Shown here: positions 1 to 8,686 of the stretch, piece by piece
How positions within the stretch are numbered: the stretch's first letter is position 1
Layout: the number at the start of each line of letters is the position of its first letter
NCBI GenBank assembly: GCA_036496605.1
Contig: DASXKV010000011.1
Location: 30,322-94,321, forward strand
Length of the DNA: 64,000 nucleotides
Source of the DNA: Gemmatimonadaceae bacterium
Lineage (GTDB): Bacteria > Gemmatimonadota > Gemmatimonadetes > Gemmatimonadales > Gemmatimonadaceae
Reading direction: 5' to 3'
The notes under the pieces: generated by a model
What the model saw: only the letters and a program-made list of their open reading frames with translations
Told to the model about the DNA's origin: nothing
Databases searched by the model: none
Translations under genes and position numbers: made by a program

Positions 1-99
1 TGGTTGAAAGCCATCGCGTTAGAACCGTGAATTCGTAGGGGTTTGGCAACGTCTGTGTGTCTAGAGCAAGAGCGACCACGAGACAGCTGAGGCAGAATT

Positions 100-1341
100 A
101 TGAAGCAGCTAAAGATTTCAAGCCACCGTGCCCTGCTCGTTGCTAGCGCTCTGATGTTGTTCTTTCCCCAACGACCACTCACCGCGCAAGGACCAGGTCT
201 GTTCGACTTCTTTTTCGCGCGGAAGGACTCACCGACCGATCCTCTCTTCGCCGGCCTGAGCCTCACTGGCTACAGTGGTGTCTGGGGATTCCGAGTGGGC
301 GGCGCACTCAACTTCAACAACGGCGACAACGGTTCCAGTCAGAACGACCCGTACAATTACCGCTGCGATCGATCTCAATGTCGGTACTACGGCGGTCAGA
401 GCTACGACTACGGCTATGGTTTGCCGATTGGCGTCAGCGGCTGGTCCGTCGACGCGGATCTGATTCTCGCTCCATTTCGCAATTTGCCAGTCGGTAAATC
501 AATTCTGCTCGGCTTTTCGCCGTATGCCTTCGTCGGCATTGGCGGCGTGGGTGTGAGTCCCAACAATGCGCCCGACACGAGCCAGGCGACGTGGAGCTAC
601 GGAGTCGGCGTTCATCACGATGTGCTTGGCTGGCTCGGTCTGAGTGCGGAGGCGCGCAGCCGCAGGTCGTTACATAGCGACAGCGTCATCGCAATTGGCT
701 CGACACGCAATTGGGAATTCCGCGCGGGATTGTCGATCAGCTTCGGTGGACATCATGAAGAATCGGTCGCAACCACCGCGACCGGAGTCATCATGCCTAT
801 CGAGTCTGCGGAACTGGATCATTTCGAGACGGCGGAGTCGGCGGCACGAATTACTGCCCGAGTTCTCGATCGTGCAGAGGGTTTGGTGGAAACGCCGTAC
901 CTCCTGGGCGGGACGGATCCAAATACGGGATTTGACGCGGCGGGGTTCGTGCAGTACGTCTTTGCACAGGAAGGCGTGTCTTTGCCGCGCACGGCGCACG
1001 CGATGGCAGAACTGGGCGATGAAATCTCGACGCAAGCTGGTTCGCTGCGTCCTGGTGATTTGCTCTTCTTCGGCAACGATGGAACCAACATCGATCACGT
1101 CGCGATCTTCGCCGGTCACGACCGAATCATTCACTCGACGGCGAGTGGAGGTGGCGTCCGCTACGACGTACTCGATGAAGGTCGGCGTGGCGAGTGGTTC
1201 TCGAACCATCTGATCATCGCGCGTCGAATCGTCGCCGAAGGCAAAGCACGGCCGCGCGTGCGGCAAGACGACTCGCGCGGCGAGGGCGAGCTCGATCCAC
1301 CGGATCAGGCGCCGCGCTCCAATCGCTCGAGTGAAGAATAG
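100..1341 (+). CDS. Secreted beta-barrel / NlpC-P60 fusion, catalytic Cys missing
   Basis: 413 residues. Residues 1-30 form a signal peptide ending TAQ. Residues 31-220 are Gly/aromatic-rich alternating strands that look like an outer-membrane barrel or adhesin-like domain. Residues 250-375 match the NlpC/P60 cell-wall peptidase fold: the helix normally carrying DCSG followed by FVQYVF, then DHVAIF and IIHS. NlpC/P60 enzymes cleave peptidoglycan stem peptides with a Cys-His pair. Here the DCSG motif reads D279-A280-A281-G282, so the nucleophile is Ala; His333 and His345 remain. The protein is probably a non-catalytic wall-binding module, which is inference. The C-terminal tail (375-413) is charged and low-complexity. 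The next gene starts 40 bp downstream and is probably co-transcribed. Confidence 0.75.
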   Translation: MKQLKISSHRALLVASALMLFFPQRPLTAQGPGLFDFFFARKDSPTDPLFAGLSLTGYSGVWGFRVGGALNFNNGDNGSSQNDPYNYRCDRSQCRYYGGQSYDYGYGLPIGVSGWSVDADLILAPFRNLPVGKSILLGFSPYAFVGIGGVGVSPNNAPDTSQATWSYGVGVHHDVLGWLGLSAEARSRRSLHSDSVIAIGSTRNWEFRAGLSISFGGHHEESVATTATGVIMPIESAELDHFETAESAARITARVLDRAEGLVETPYLLGGTDPNTGFDAAGFVQYVFAQEGVSLPRTAHAMAELGDEISTQAGSLRPGDLLFFGNDGTNIDHVAIFAGHDRIIHSTASGGGVRYDVLDEGRRGEWFSNHLIIARRIVAEGKARPRVRQDDSRGEGELDPPDQAPRSNRSSEE

Positions 1342-1381
1342 TCGCTGGAACCGACAATCGATTGTTCAACAGGAAGCAGAC

Positions 1382-2419
1382 ATGAGAGGATACACAACAT
1401 TGTTCGCCGCGGCGGTGCTCGCTCTGAGCACCGCCCCGTGCTCCGCGCACGCGCAATTTCGCCGCTTTCCGACTGATCAAGGATCGCCGCGGCGCACGAG
1501 CACGAACACGCCCAGCGACAACGATGCGCCTGATACGCGCACGTTGCTCGGCCTCACCCTCGGATCATCGGGCACCGATCGCGACACCTTGGGTCTGCTC
1601 GTCACCCAAGTGATGCGCGACGGGCCCGCGGATCGCGCCGGCATCGATGAGGGGAATCGCCTCGCCGACATCGATGGCGTCAGCTTGCGGCTCGATCCGT
1701 CAGACATCGGCCGTACCGGCGCGGCCGACGCCGTGATGCGCCGGCTGAACCGCACGCTCAAAGGCTTGCGTGATGGCGAACAGGCGACAATTCGTCTCTT
1801 CGGCGCCGGTCGCTTCAAAACCGTCACGGTCCAGGTGAGCCTACCAACGCCTAACGGTGGGATCACGGCGGCAACGCCGATGGCGACTCCACCATCGGCT
1901 CCCACCGCCGTCGCCGTCGCCACCGATGCATCGACTCGCGCGAACACGGTGGCCACCGCGCTCCAGACGCTCGCCGATCTGCAGGCGCAGCTCCGGCGCA
2001 TGTCCGACGACGAAGGCATGTCGCCGCTCGGCGACTCGCTCGCACAGTCGGCGCGCGATCTCGCCGCGATTCAGCGGCGGCTTCGTGCCGCGCAGGAGAT
2101 GCGTCGTCGCAACGACGACGTCGGTGATCGCTCATCGACGCGCCGTGCTGGCAACGTCGACGTTCCCGGGCTCACGCTAAGCCCGGTGAGCGACGACCTC
2201 GCCGATTACTTCGGCGATGGCAGCGAGCGTGGCTTGCTCGTGCTACAGGCGGATGCCTCGTGGTCGCCAATTCGGAACGGCGACGTGCTCCTCAGCATCG
2301 ATGGCGCGCCGGTGAGCGCCGATCGTCTGCGGGCCGCGTTGGAATCGCGTCAGCCCGCGCGCCTCGATTTGCTTCGTCGTCGCCGGCAGATGACCGTCAC
2401 GCTAAACGGTCGCGAATAA
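1382..2419 (+). CDS. Secreted double-PDZ protein
   Basis: 345 residues from the ATG preceded by an AGGAAG ribosome site about 5 bases upstream. An upstream in-frame start at 1331 would overlap the previous gene and hide the signal peptide (ending SAHAQ), so 1382 is chosen. The N-terminal PDZ-like domain (about 50-150) contains GPADRAGI and GNRLADIDG. A second, shorter PDZ-like unit lies at the C terminus (GDVLLSIDG). The middle is an Ala/Thr linker plus an Arg-rich helix. There is no protease domain, so it is not a DegP enzyme. Likely a periplasmic scaffold or adaptor; the specific partner is unknown. Confidence 0.7.
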   Translation: MRGYTTLFAAAVLALSTAPCSAHAQFRRFPTDQGSPRRTSTNTPSDNDAPDTRTLLGLTLGSSGTDRDTLGLLVTQVMRDGPADRAGIDEGNRLADIDGVSLRLDPSDIGRTGAADAVMRRLNRTLKGLRDGEQATIRLFGAGRFKTVTVQVSLPTPNGGITAATPMATPPSAPTAVAVATDASTRANTVATALQTLADLQAQLRRMSDDEGMSPLGDSLAQSARDLAAIQRRLRAAQEMRRRNDDVGDRSSTRRAGNVDVPGLTLSPVSDDLADYFGDGSERGLLVLQADASWSPIRNGDVLLSIDGAPVSADRLRAALESRQPARLDLLRRRRQMTVTLNGRE

Positions 2420-2453
2420 GTTCACGAAGGCGAGCACAACAGGACCGAACTGG

Positions 2454-2511
2454 AACGGGGAGTGCGAGAACGATGCGCCGACAACGTCGGCGCACCTGAT
2501 CGCGCCCCGTT
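2454..2511. other. Nested inverted repeat (leader hairpin or terminator)
   Basis: Perfect inner stem GCGCCGAC/GTCGGCGC (2475-2482 with 2486-2493, 3-nt loop) inside outer arms AACGGGG (2454-2460) and CCCCGTT (2505-2511). It sits between the PDZ gene and the beta-barrel gene, 28 bases before the latter's start, followed by a weak T-rich stretch. It could terminate the upstream transcript or structure the downstream leader. Confidence 0.5.
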
Positions 2512-2539
2512 CTTCAATTCGACCCTCGGAGATCTGGCA

Positions 2540-3127
2540 ATGACCGCACGTCCCCGTCACCTCACGTTACGAACATTGCTTTCCATCAGTGGCTGTATTC
2601 TCGCGGCCGACATCACGTGTCCCAAGAACGTGCAAGCCCAGCTTCCGGGCTCCACGAGCTATTCGTTCACCGCCGCCGCCGGCCTCGCGGTGCCAACAGG
2701 TGACCTCTCGAACACAGTGAACTCGGGCTACAACGTCTCGGTCGCACTGGGAATGCATCAGGCGCTCACGCCCTTTAGCCTGCGCGTCGAGGGCAGCTTC
2801 ACCGAGATGCCATGGAGCGACAACACAGGCGAGTCCGGCGCAAAACATCGCATCTTCGGACTCGCGCTCGACGGTCTCTTTAACGTCGGCACGCCGTCGA
2901 CGAATGGGGGACTCTATCTCACGGGCGGTGTCGGGACGTACGGCACAAACGACGTGAACACCTTTTTCGGTGACACGAATCGTGACTGGAATTTCGGCTT
3001 CAACGCGGGGCTCGGCTACTATCTCCCGCTCACCGGGTTCAGCGTGATCTTCGAAGGCCGCTACACGTACATCGGTAGCAACCCGAGTCAGAGTTTCTTT
3101 CCGATTACGGTTGGGGTGACGTTCTAG
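2540..3127 (+). CDS. Outer-membrane beta-barrel protein
   Basis: 195 residues from the ATG with GGAG about 8 bases upstream; a longer form from 2462 is possible but would precede the signal peptide (ending NVQAQ). After cleavage the protein is a run of amphipathic beta strands (GLAVPTGDL, YNVSVALGM, GLYLTGGVGTYG, FGFNAGLGYYL) ending in an aromatic residue (VGVTF), typical of small barrels inserted by the BAM machinery. No ligand or enzyme motif is visible, so the function is unknown. It is followed by a convergent gene and a heptad-repeat hairpin. Confidence 0.7.
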   Translation: MTARPRHLTLRTLLSISGCILAADITCPKNVQAQLPGSTSYSFTAAAGLAVPTGDLSNTVNSGYNVSVALGMHQALTPFSLRVEGSFTEMPWSDNTGESGAKHRIFGLALDGLFNVGTPSTNGGLYLTGGVGTYGTNDVNTFFGDTNRDWNFGFNAGLGYYLPLTGFSVIFEGRYTYIGSNPSQSFFPITVGVTF

Positions 3128-3137
3128 AGTAGAGGGT

Positions 3138-3227
3138 GAAGAGGGCTGAGGGTTGAGAGCTGCGGCAGAGGGTTTCACTCTCAACCCTCTGCCCGCAACC
3201 CTCTGCCCTCAACGCTCAACCCTCTTC
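3138..3227. repeat. Heptad G-tract hairpin between convergent genes
   Basis: Both arms are built from 7-nt units of the GGGNNNA type. A perfect 10-bp stem GCAGAGGGTT/AACCCTCTGC (3165-3174 with 3183-3192) lies inside outer arms GAAGAGGG (3138-3145) and CCCTCTTC (3220-3227). On the minus strand GGG tracts recur exactly every 7 nt (CCC at 3185, 3192, 3199 and 3206 on the plus strand), a canonical quadruplex pattern just after the stop of the amidohydrolase gene. Likely a bidirectional terminator or 3-prime stabiliser. Confidence 0.6.
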
Positions 3228-6200
3228 AGGGCGTCCCCGTACTCACCGCGCCCGGCGCGCCGTCCTGCCACACGAAGTGCTGCAGCGCCTTCTTCGTCGG
3301 GTACACCTCGTCGAGCGTGTTGCCGTCGTACATCCGCCCGTTCTTCATCACGAATCGAATCGCATTCGTGTTCCTGATGTCATCGAGCGGATTCTTGTCG
3401 AGCACGACGAGATCGGCGAGCTTGCCATTCTCGATCGAGCCGAGGTCGGCGCCCATACCGATGCCCTCGGCGCCGAGGATCGTGGCGGTGCGCAGTACGT
3501 CGTGGTTCGACATACCGCCAGAGGCCATCATCCACATCTCCCACTGGTAGCCGAGACCCTGGAGTTGCCCGTGGCTACCGATACCGATTCGGCCCCCAGC
3601 CTCGACGACCTTCTTCGCGAACTGCGCGTGTAACGGGAACGCGTACTCTTCGTCCATGAACCAGCCGCCTGGTCCCGGGCTGCCGCCTGAGCCGAGTCCT
3701 CGACGACGTGTCTTCGCGTCGAGCTCTGCTTCCGGTGTGAAGCGACGGAGCTTCGCGTCGCCGTGCACGTCGGTGTGAGTGTACCAGTAATTCTCACCAA
3801 ATGGCCCGCCGTACGACACGATGAGCGTCGGCGTGTTCGTCACGCCCGTCTGCTTGAACAGCTGGACGACGTCGTCGTACAGCGGCGCGATCGGTAGCGC
3901 GTGCTCGATGCCAGAATATCCGTCTATGGCGTGCGTGAGGTTGAGCTTGAAGTCGAGGCCGCCCTCGGTTGTCGGCATCAGGCCGAGGTCTTTCGCCGCC
4001 ATGATCACCCACTCGCGCTGTTGGCGGTTGCCTGTCATGTACATCTTGAGCGTTTTCGTATCATAGTACGTCGCGTACCGCTTCAGCACGTTGCGCGTCT
4101 GCTCGAAGTCCTTGAGGTTCTCGCCACTGAACACGCCCGGGCCCGTCGAGTAGATGCGAGGGCCGATCATGTGGCCGGCCTCGACCTCGTCCTCGTACGT
4201 GAGCACATCCGTCGTCGCAGTCTGCGGATCGCGCGTCGTCGTGACGCCGTATGCCAGCTGCGCGAGGTACTGCCACACCTGCGCCGTGTGAATGCGCGGA
4301 ATGAGCCACTGTGGGTGATAGTGAATGTCGACGAAGCCCGGCACGATCGTCTTTCCGGCGACGTCGATCACCTGCGCCCCTGCCGGCACGGTGACGCTGC
4401 CCCGCTTACCGACGGCGACGATGCGATTCTCGTGGACGACGATGTCCGCATCATCGATGACTTCGCTTCCCTTCATCGTAATCACGCGGGCGCCGCGCAG
4501 CACCGCGTTGCTTTGCGGAATGTCGCGACTCACGCCAATCGTTATGCGGCGCTCCACGGGCTTGTATCCCGTCGGCGCCGGAGCCTTCTTCGTCGAATCT
4601 GGCTTCGTGCTGTCCGGCTTTGCCGCGGGCGTGACGGATGCGCTGTCACCTTTCGCACGTGCAACGACCTTGAGACTGTCGTCGACGACCTTTGCACGAT
4701 CCAGGTCGAAGGATACGAAAGCGTTCCCGATCGCCCAGTGCACGCTCTTACTATCCGCGCTCCACGCCGGAAACTCGCCGCCGATGTCGGTCAGGCGGCG
4801 CACGGGGAATGAAGCCGCAGCCGGATTCGCGACGGAGACCGTGGGCGTTGGGCCGCCGAGGTACGGAACGGTCACGACGTAGATGTCGTTGCCGACCTGC
4901 GCCAGCGCTCGGTCGCCGTGAGGAGCCATGACAACGGCCGCCGCGGGCGGGGGTGTTGGGTTCTGCTCCAGCTCATAGTGCGTCGGCATCGGCATGTCGA
5001 CGCTCGTCGTATGATCGTCGTCGAGCGTGCCCGCTGGCGGCAGCGGACCCGTGACCTTGATGAGCGACTTTACATCGGTGCCGTCCCACCGCATGGAGAC
5101 GAGGCCTTCCTCCTGACTGTACGCGAAGATCCGCGTCGAATCGCTCGTGAAGTGGGGATGCGTGCGGTTCCCACTCGGCCCGATGACGACCATGTCGCCG
5201 CCACTCGCCGGCACCCATACGAACTCCGTCCCCAATCCACCGCCGAAGAAGCCTAACGCTTCCTGCATATCGCGCGCGGCTGCTTTCACCGCGACGATCC
5301 GCTTCGCGTCTGGCGACCAGGCGATCTGGGAGTAGAGGGCAGGCGCCCTCGTCAACTGCTGCGGCGCACTCTTGCCGTCCGCGGCGACCCTGTAGATCTG
5401 GCCGCCGGCCTTGTCGTTCCAGGTTACGAACGCGATCGACTTGCCATCGGGAGACCAGGTTGGATCGAACTCGCCGACATCCTCGGTCGTGACGCGTCGC
5501 GGCGCACCGTTAGGCAAATCCGCAAGATAGAGCCGATTCAATGTCACGAACGCGAGTCGCTTGCCATCCGGCGAGGGCGCGATATCGCGAATCTGATGCG
5601 CCGTGAAGCTCCCCGCATCGTCGACCTTGTAGGCGAAGCGCACTTCCGGACCCACGTCGACCGACACGTCCGCCGTGAACGAGATCTTCTCCGGCTTCGA
5701 CTTGTCGACGGGCACGCGCCAGATCTCACCGCCGTAGGAAATGACCACGGCCTTGTCGTCCGGTGTGAACGCATAACCCGGCAGCACGTCGAGCGGAGCG
5801 CGCGACTCCTGATCGTCGCGCTGGATGGGATAGATCAGCCAATCCTCGACACCACTTTCAACGTTGCGGATGCGCAAACCCGTGTTCGTCTCGAAACGCG
5901 TGCCGTACACCAGCCACTTGCCGTCGTGCGACAGTTGCGGCCGGAAGGCCGAGCCGTAACGGGATGACATGACCGTGTTCGTTCCCGTTTCACGGTCATA
6001 GACTGCGAGCTGGTACTGCGGGAAGATGGCGTTGTATTGCCAATCGCCCTGCCGCCGCGCGTACCAGACGTAACGTCCGTTGTGGCTCACCGTCGGGCCC
6101 GTGACCTTGAGCGCCGCCGGCTCGCGCACCAACGCCGCACCCGATCCGCCGTCGACGTGATAGATCCAGAGCTTCGCCGCGCCGCCAAGGCCGCCCGACT

Positions 6201-6666
6201 TCGCCGCGACGATGTACTTCCCGTCCGGCGTGAACTCCGGCGACGTGTACAGGTTGTCGTTTCCCTTCGTGAGCTGGACGGTATCCCGTTTGTCGAGCGA
6301 CAGCGTCCAGATGTTATCGCCGCCGCTGCGGTCCGATACAAAAACAATCTTCTTGCCATCGGGACTGAAACGGGGCTGGACGTCCATCGCGAGGCCGCTC
6401 GTTAGGCGCGTCGCCGTCCCGCCCGTGATGGGCAGCGTATAGAGGTCGCCGAGCAGGTCGAACACGATCGTACGGCCATCCGAACTCACGTCCAGCGAGA
6501 TCCAGGACCCCTTCGTTGTCGTGAAGTTCACGTGTCGCGCGACGCTCAACGGTAAATCGGGCTTCTTTCCTTTGATGGCGTCAGGCTGTTGGCCGCGTGC
6601 GGCAGCGGGGATGCTGGCGAGCAGGAACGCCGCGCCGATCCCGAGGATACGACGGAGTGACCGCAT
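3226..6666 (-). CDS. Secreted TolB-like beta-propeller / amidohydrolase fusion
   Basis: 1146 residues from the ATG that opens a signal peptide (MRSLRRILGIGAAFLLASIP, cleavage near AAARGQ); an in-frame start at 6741 adds 25 residues without signal character. Residues 30-700 carry repeated WD40/TolB-type units (FSPDGKKIVFVSDRSGG, WSPDGKSIAFV). Residues 730-1140 are an imidazolonepropionase-like amidohydrolase: GKTIVPGFVDIHYHP supplies the metal-binding HxH, and a later GIGSHGQ motif and the closing GKLADLVVLDKNP are typical. Propeller plus amidohydrolase proteins of this type are thought to act on peptides or similar amides in the periplasm; the substrate is unknown. It stands alone, convergent with the barrel gene. 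Confidence 0.8.
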   Translation of the reverse strand: MRSLRRILGIGAAFLLASIPAAARGQQPDAIKGKKPDLPLSVARHVNFTTTKGSWISLDVSSDGRTIVFDLLGDLYTLPITGGTATRLTSGLAMDVQPRFSPDGKKIVFVSDRSGGDNIWTLSLDKRDTVQLTKGNDNLYTSPEFTPDGKYIVAAKSGGLGGAAKLWIYHVDGGSGAALVREPAALKVTGPTVSHNGRYVWYARRQGDWQYNAIFPQYQLAVYDRETGTNTVMSSRYGSAFRPQLSHDGKWLVYGTRFETNTGLRIRNVESGVEDWLIYPIQRDDQESRAPLDVLPGYAFTPDDKAVVISYGGEIWRVPVDKSKPEKISFTADVSVDVGPEVRFAYKVDDAGSFTAHQIRDIAPSPDGKRLAFVTLNRLYLADLPNGAPRRVTTEDVGEFDPTWSPDGKSIAFVTWNDKAGGQIYRVAADGKSAPQQLTRAPALYSQIAWSPDAKRIVAVKAAARDMQEALGFFGGGLGTEFVWVPASGGDMVVIGPSGNRTHPHFTSDSTRIFAYSQEEGLVSMRWDGTDVKSLIKVTGPLPPAGTLDDDHTTSVDMPMPTHYELEQNPTPPPAAAVVMAPHGDRALAQVGNDIYVVTVPYLGGPTPTVSVANPAAASFPVRRLTDIGGEFPAWSADSKSVHWAIGNAFVSFDLDRAKVVDDSLKVVARAKGDSASVTPAAKPDSTKPDSTKKAPAPTGYKPVERRITIGVSRDIPQSNAVLRGARVITMKGSEVIDDADIVVHENRIVAVGKRGSVTVPAGAQVIDVAGKTIVPGFVDIHYHPQWLIPRIHTAQVWQYLAQLAYGVTTTRDPQTATTDVLTYEDEVEAGHMIGPRIYSTGPGVFSGENLKDFEQTRNVLKRYATYYDTKTLKMYMTGNRQQREWVIMAAKDLGLMPTTEGGLDFKLNLTHAIDGYSGIEHALPIAPLYDDVVQLFKQTGVTNTPTLIVSYGGPFGENYWYTHTDVHGDAKLRRFTPEAELDAKTRRRGLGSGGSPGPGGWFMDEEYAFPLHAQFAKKVVEAGGRIGIGSHGQLQGLGYQWEMWMMASGGMSNHDVLRTATILGAEGIGMGADLGSIENGKLADLVVLDKNPLDDIRNTNAIRFVMKNGRMYDGNTLDEVYPTKKALQHFVWQDGAPGAVSTGTP

Positions 6667-6879
6667 GATGATACGGGTAAAGGGTGGCGTTGCGAGGGCG
6701 GAGGGAATCGCGGCCCAATATGCCGGCCGAGTGCGCTTCAACGCCAGTCAGGGCCTGGAAGTTGACGAATCGCAAACGAATCGCGCCCGTCGATGAGGGG
6801 TAGACGCACCTTCACGTGTCTGAATCTGGAACGTCAAACCATCCTGATATCCGTTCTCGATCCATCAGTTCTCAATTCC

Positions 6880-8667
6880 ATGCACAGAAATCCGCTCTAT
6901 TCGCTGGCGATTGCCATTATTGCAGCCGCCGGTTGCTCGAGTCACGACTCCACGACGGGGCCCAATACCACGTCATTTGCGAACAATCCCTGCTCGATTA
7001 GTGGGACGCTGCAGCTGAGCGTCGCGCAGACGGCCGTCGCCGATTGTACCAATGGCGGCACGACCCTCACCGTCGCCGGCAATGGGGCGAGCTACCTTGT
7101 GGTCGCTCAGTTTCCTGTCGATCTCGTACCGGACAACTTCGTCCAGTATCACGTGAGCTCGGGAACGGCGATCTCCGCGTCCCTTGGTCTCCCCAAGACG
7201 AGCCCATTCGCCGCCCGTGCGAACAACTCCCTGAGCTCGGCCGCCGCGCAACTCGCGATAATGCGACCGCGCGCGAAACAGCTCGCCTTCGATCGAATGC
7301 TCCGCGGCCGCGCGCGACAGCAGCTCGAGAGTGGCCGTTGGAAGCCCTCGCTTTCCCTGTCGCGCGCGGTCACGGCCAGCAAAGCGCAAGCATCGATCAG
7401 CGCGACGAGCGTCCCGGCGCTCGGGAGCGTCCGTAATTTTCAGGTCCTCTCGAACGCTACGGGCACAGCGACGTCGACGGTATCGGCGCGTCTCGCCTAC
7501 TCGGGCACCGACGTGTTGATCTACGTCGACACGCTCGCTCCCGCCAATGGGTTCACCTCCGCTCAGCTCCAGGCGTTCGGTCAACTGTTCGACCAAACGC
7601 TCTATCCGATCGACATCGCGGCCTTCGGTCCGCCATCCGACATCGATCAGAACGGGCACGTGATCATGTTGATGACTCCGGTTGTCAATGGGCTCACGTC
7701 AACGGCCGACTGCGCGTCGGGCTACGTCGCGGGTTTCTTCGACGAGGAAGATCTTGGCGGCGGACCGAACGACCCCACCTCGAACAACGGCGAGATATTC
7801 TACTCGATCGTGCCCGACCCAAACCACACGAAGAGCTGTACGCATTCCGTCGATGACGTGGGCTCCAGTGTGCCGGCGGTGTTCATGCACGAGCTGCAAC
7901 ATCTCATCTCCTTCTCGCAGCACGTCCTCATCCACGGTGGTGACCCCGAATACGGCTGGCTCGATGAAGGACTGAGCATCGTCGCCGAGGAATTGGGTTC
8001 GCTGTACTACGAGAACAAGTGTCCGGGCACGGCCTGTCGCACCGATCCGAGTCAGCTCTTCCCCGATTCGTCTCAGGGCTTCATCTCCGACTTCCTGTAC
8101 GACTCGTATCAGTATGCACTGCTCCCTGACACCGCGAGCGTTACGCTGCACAGCGACGCGGATGATGGATTTTCCTGGCGCGGTGGTGACTGGCTGCTCA
8201 TGCGCTGGCTGGGCGACCAGATGGGTCCGGGTATCTTCAAGCGGCTCGACGAGAATACGCTCACGGGTGTCGCCAACATCGTGAATGTGAGTGGCCAATC
8301 CTTTCCGTCACTCTTCGCTAACTTCGGCTTGTCGCTCGTGACGGACAGCCTTCCTGGACAGCCACGCACACTCGCACCGGCGGCGGATCGGTTCGTGACG
8401 CGCAACGTTCGGCAGCTCTGGAATCGTTTGTATGTCACGTCGGGAGGAAGTTCGGACGTCCCGCTCCCCTATCCAGTTCAGCTGTTCGCGATCACCGGCG
8501 ATACGTCGACCGCAATCATGGATCCAGGCACTGGATCCTACTTCCGGCTCGATACGCCGACGAGCGCCGCAACCGTGACGATTCAGTTCGCCGGCCCCGG
8601 CGGCGCCGCCTTGCCCGCCGCGGTGCATCCGCAGCTCAGTATCTTCCGTCTGCCATCAGGTCAATGA
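6880..8667 (+). CDS. Lipoprotein zinc peptidase, M30 hyicolysin-like
   Basis: 595 residues from the ATG that begins a lipoprotein signal (AIIAAAGC, Cys19). An upstream in-frame start at 6793 would bury it. The zinc motif HELQH lies near residues 337-341, followed about 25 residues later by WLDEGLS, the pattern of hyicolysin-type (M30) metallopeptidases, with a conserved-looking N-terminal beta region. Probably an outer-membrane or periplasmic surface protease degrading extracellular protein. No ribosome site is obvious. Divergent from the amidohydrolase gene; the 213-bp gap between them must hold both promoters, but I see no clear -35/-10. Confidence 0.7.
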   Translation: MHRNPLYSLAIAIIAAAGCSSHDSTTGPNTTSFANNPCSISGTLQLSVAQTAVADCTNGGTTLTVAGNGASYLVVAQFPVDLVPDNFVQYHVSSGTAISASLGLPKTSPFAARANNSLSSAAAQLAIMRPRAKQLAFDRMLRGRARQQLESGRWKPSLSLSRAVTASKAQASISATSVPALGSVRNFQVLSNATGTATSTVSARLAYSGTDVLIYVDTLAPANGFTSAQLQAFGQLFDQTLYPIDIAAFGPPSDIDQNGHVIMLMTPVVNGLTSTADCASGYVAGFFDEEDLGGGPNDPTSNNGEIFYSIVPDPNHTKSCTHSVDDVGSSVPAVFMHELQHLISFSQHVLIHGGDPEYGWLDEGLSIVAEELGSLYYENKCPGTACRTDPSQLFPDSSQGFISDFLYDSYQYALLPDTASVTLHSDADDGFSWRGGDWLLMRWLGDQMGPGIFKRLDENTLTGVANIVNVSGQSFPSLFANFGLSLVTDSLPGQPRTLAPAADRFVTRNVRQLWNRLYVTSGGSSDVPLPYPVQLFAITGDTSTAIMDPGTGSYFRLDTPTSAATVTIQFAGPGGAALPAAVHPQLSIFRLPSGQ

Positions 8668-8686
8668 TGCATAACGAGCTCCGCCG

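Noticed and set aside
3901..4812. 303-codon plus-strand open frame
   Set aside because: Antisense to the amidohydrolase gene, no domain or signal, Arg/His-rich composition typical of shadow frames in GC-rich DNA.
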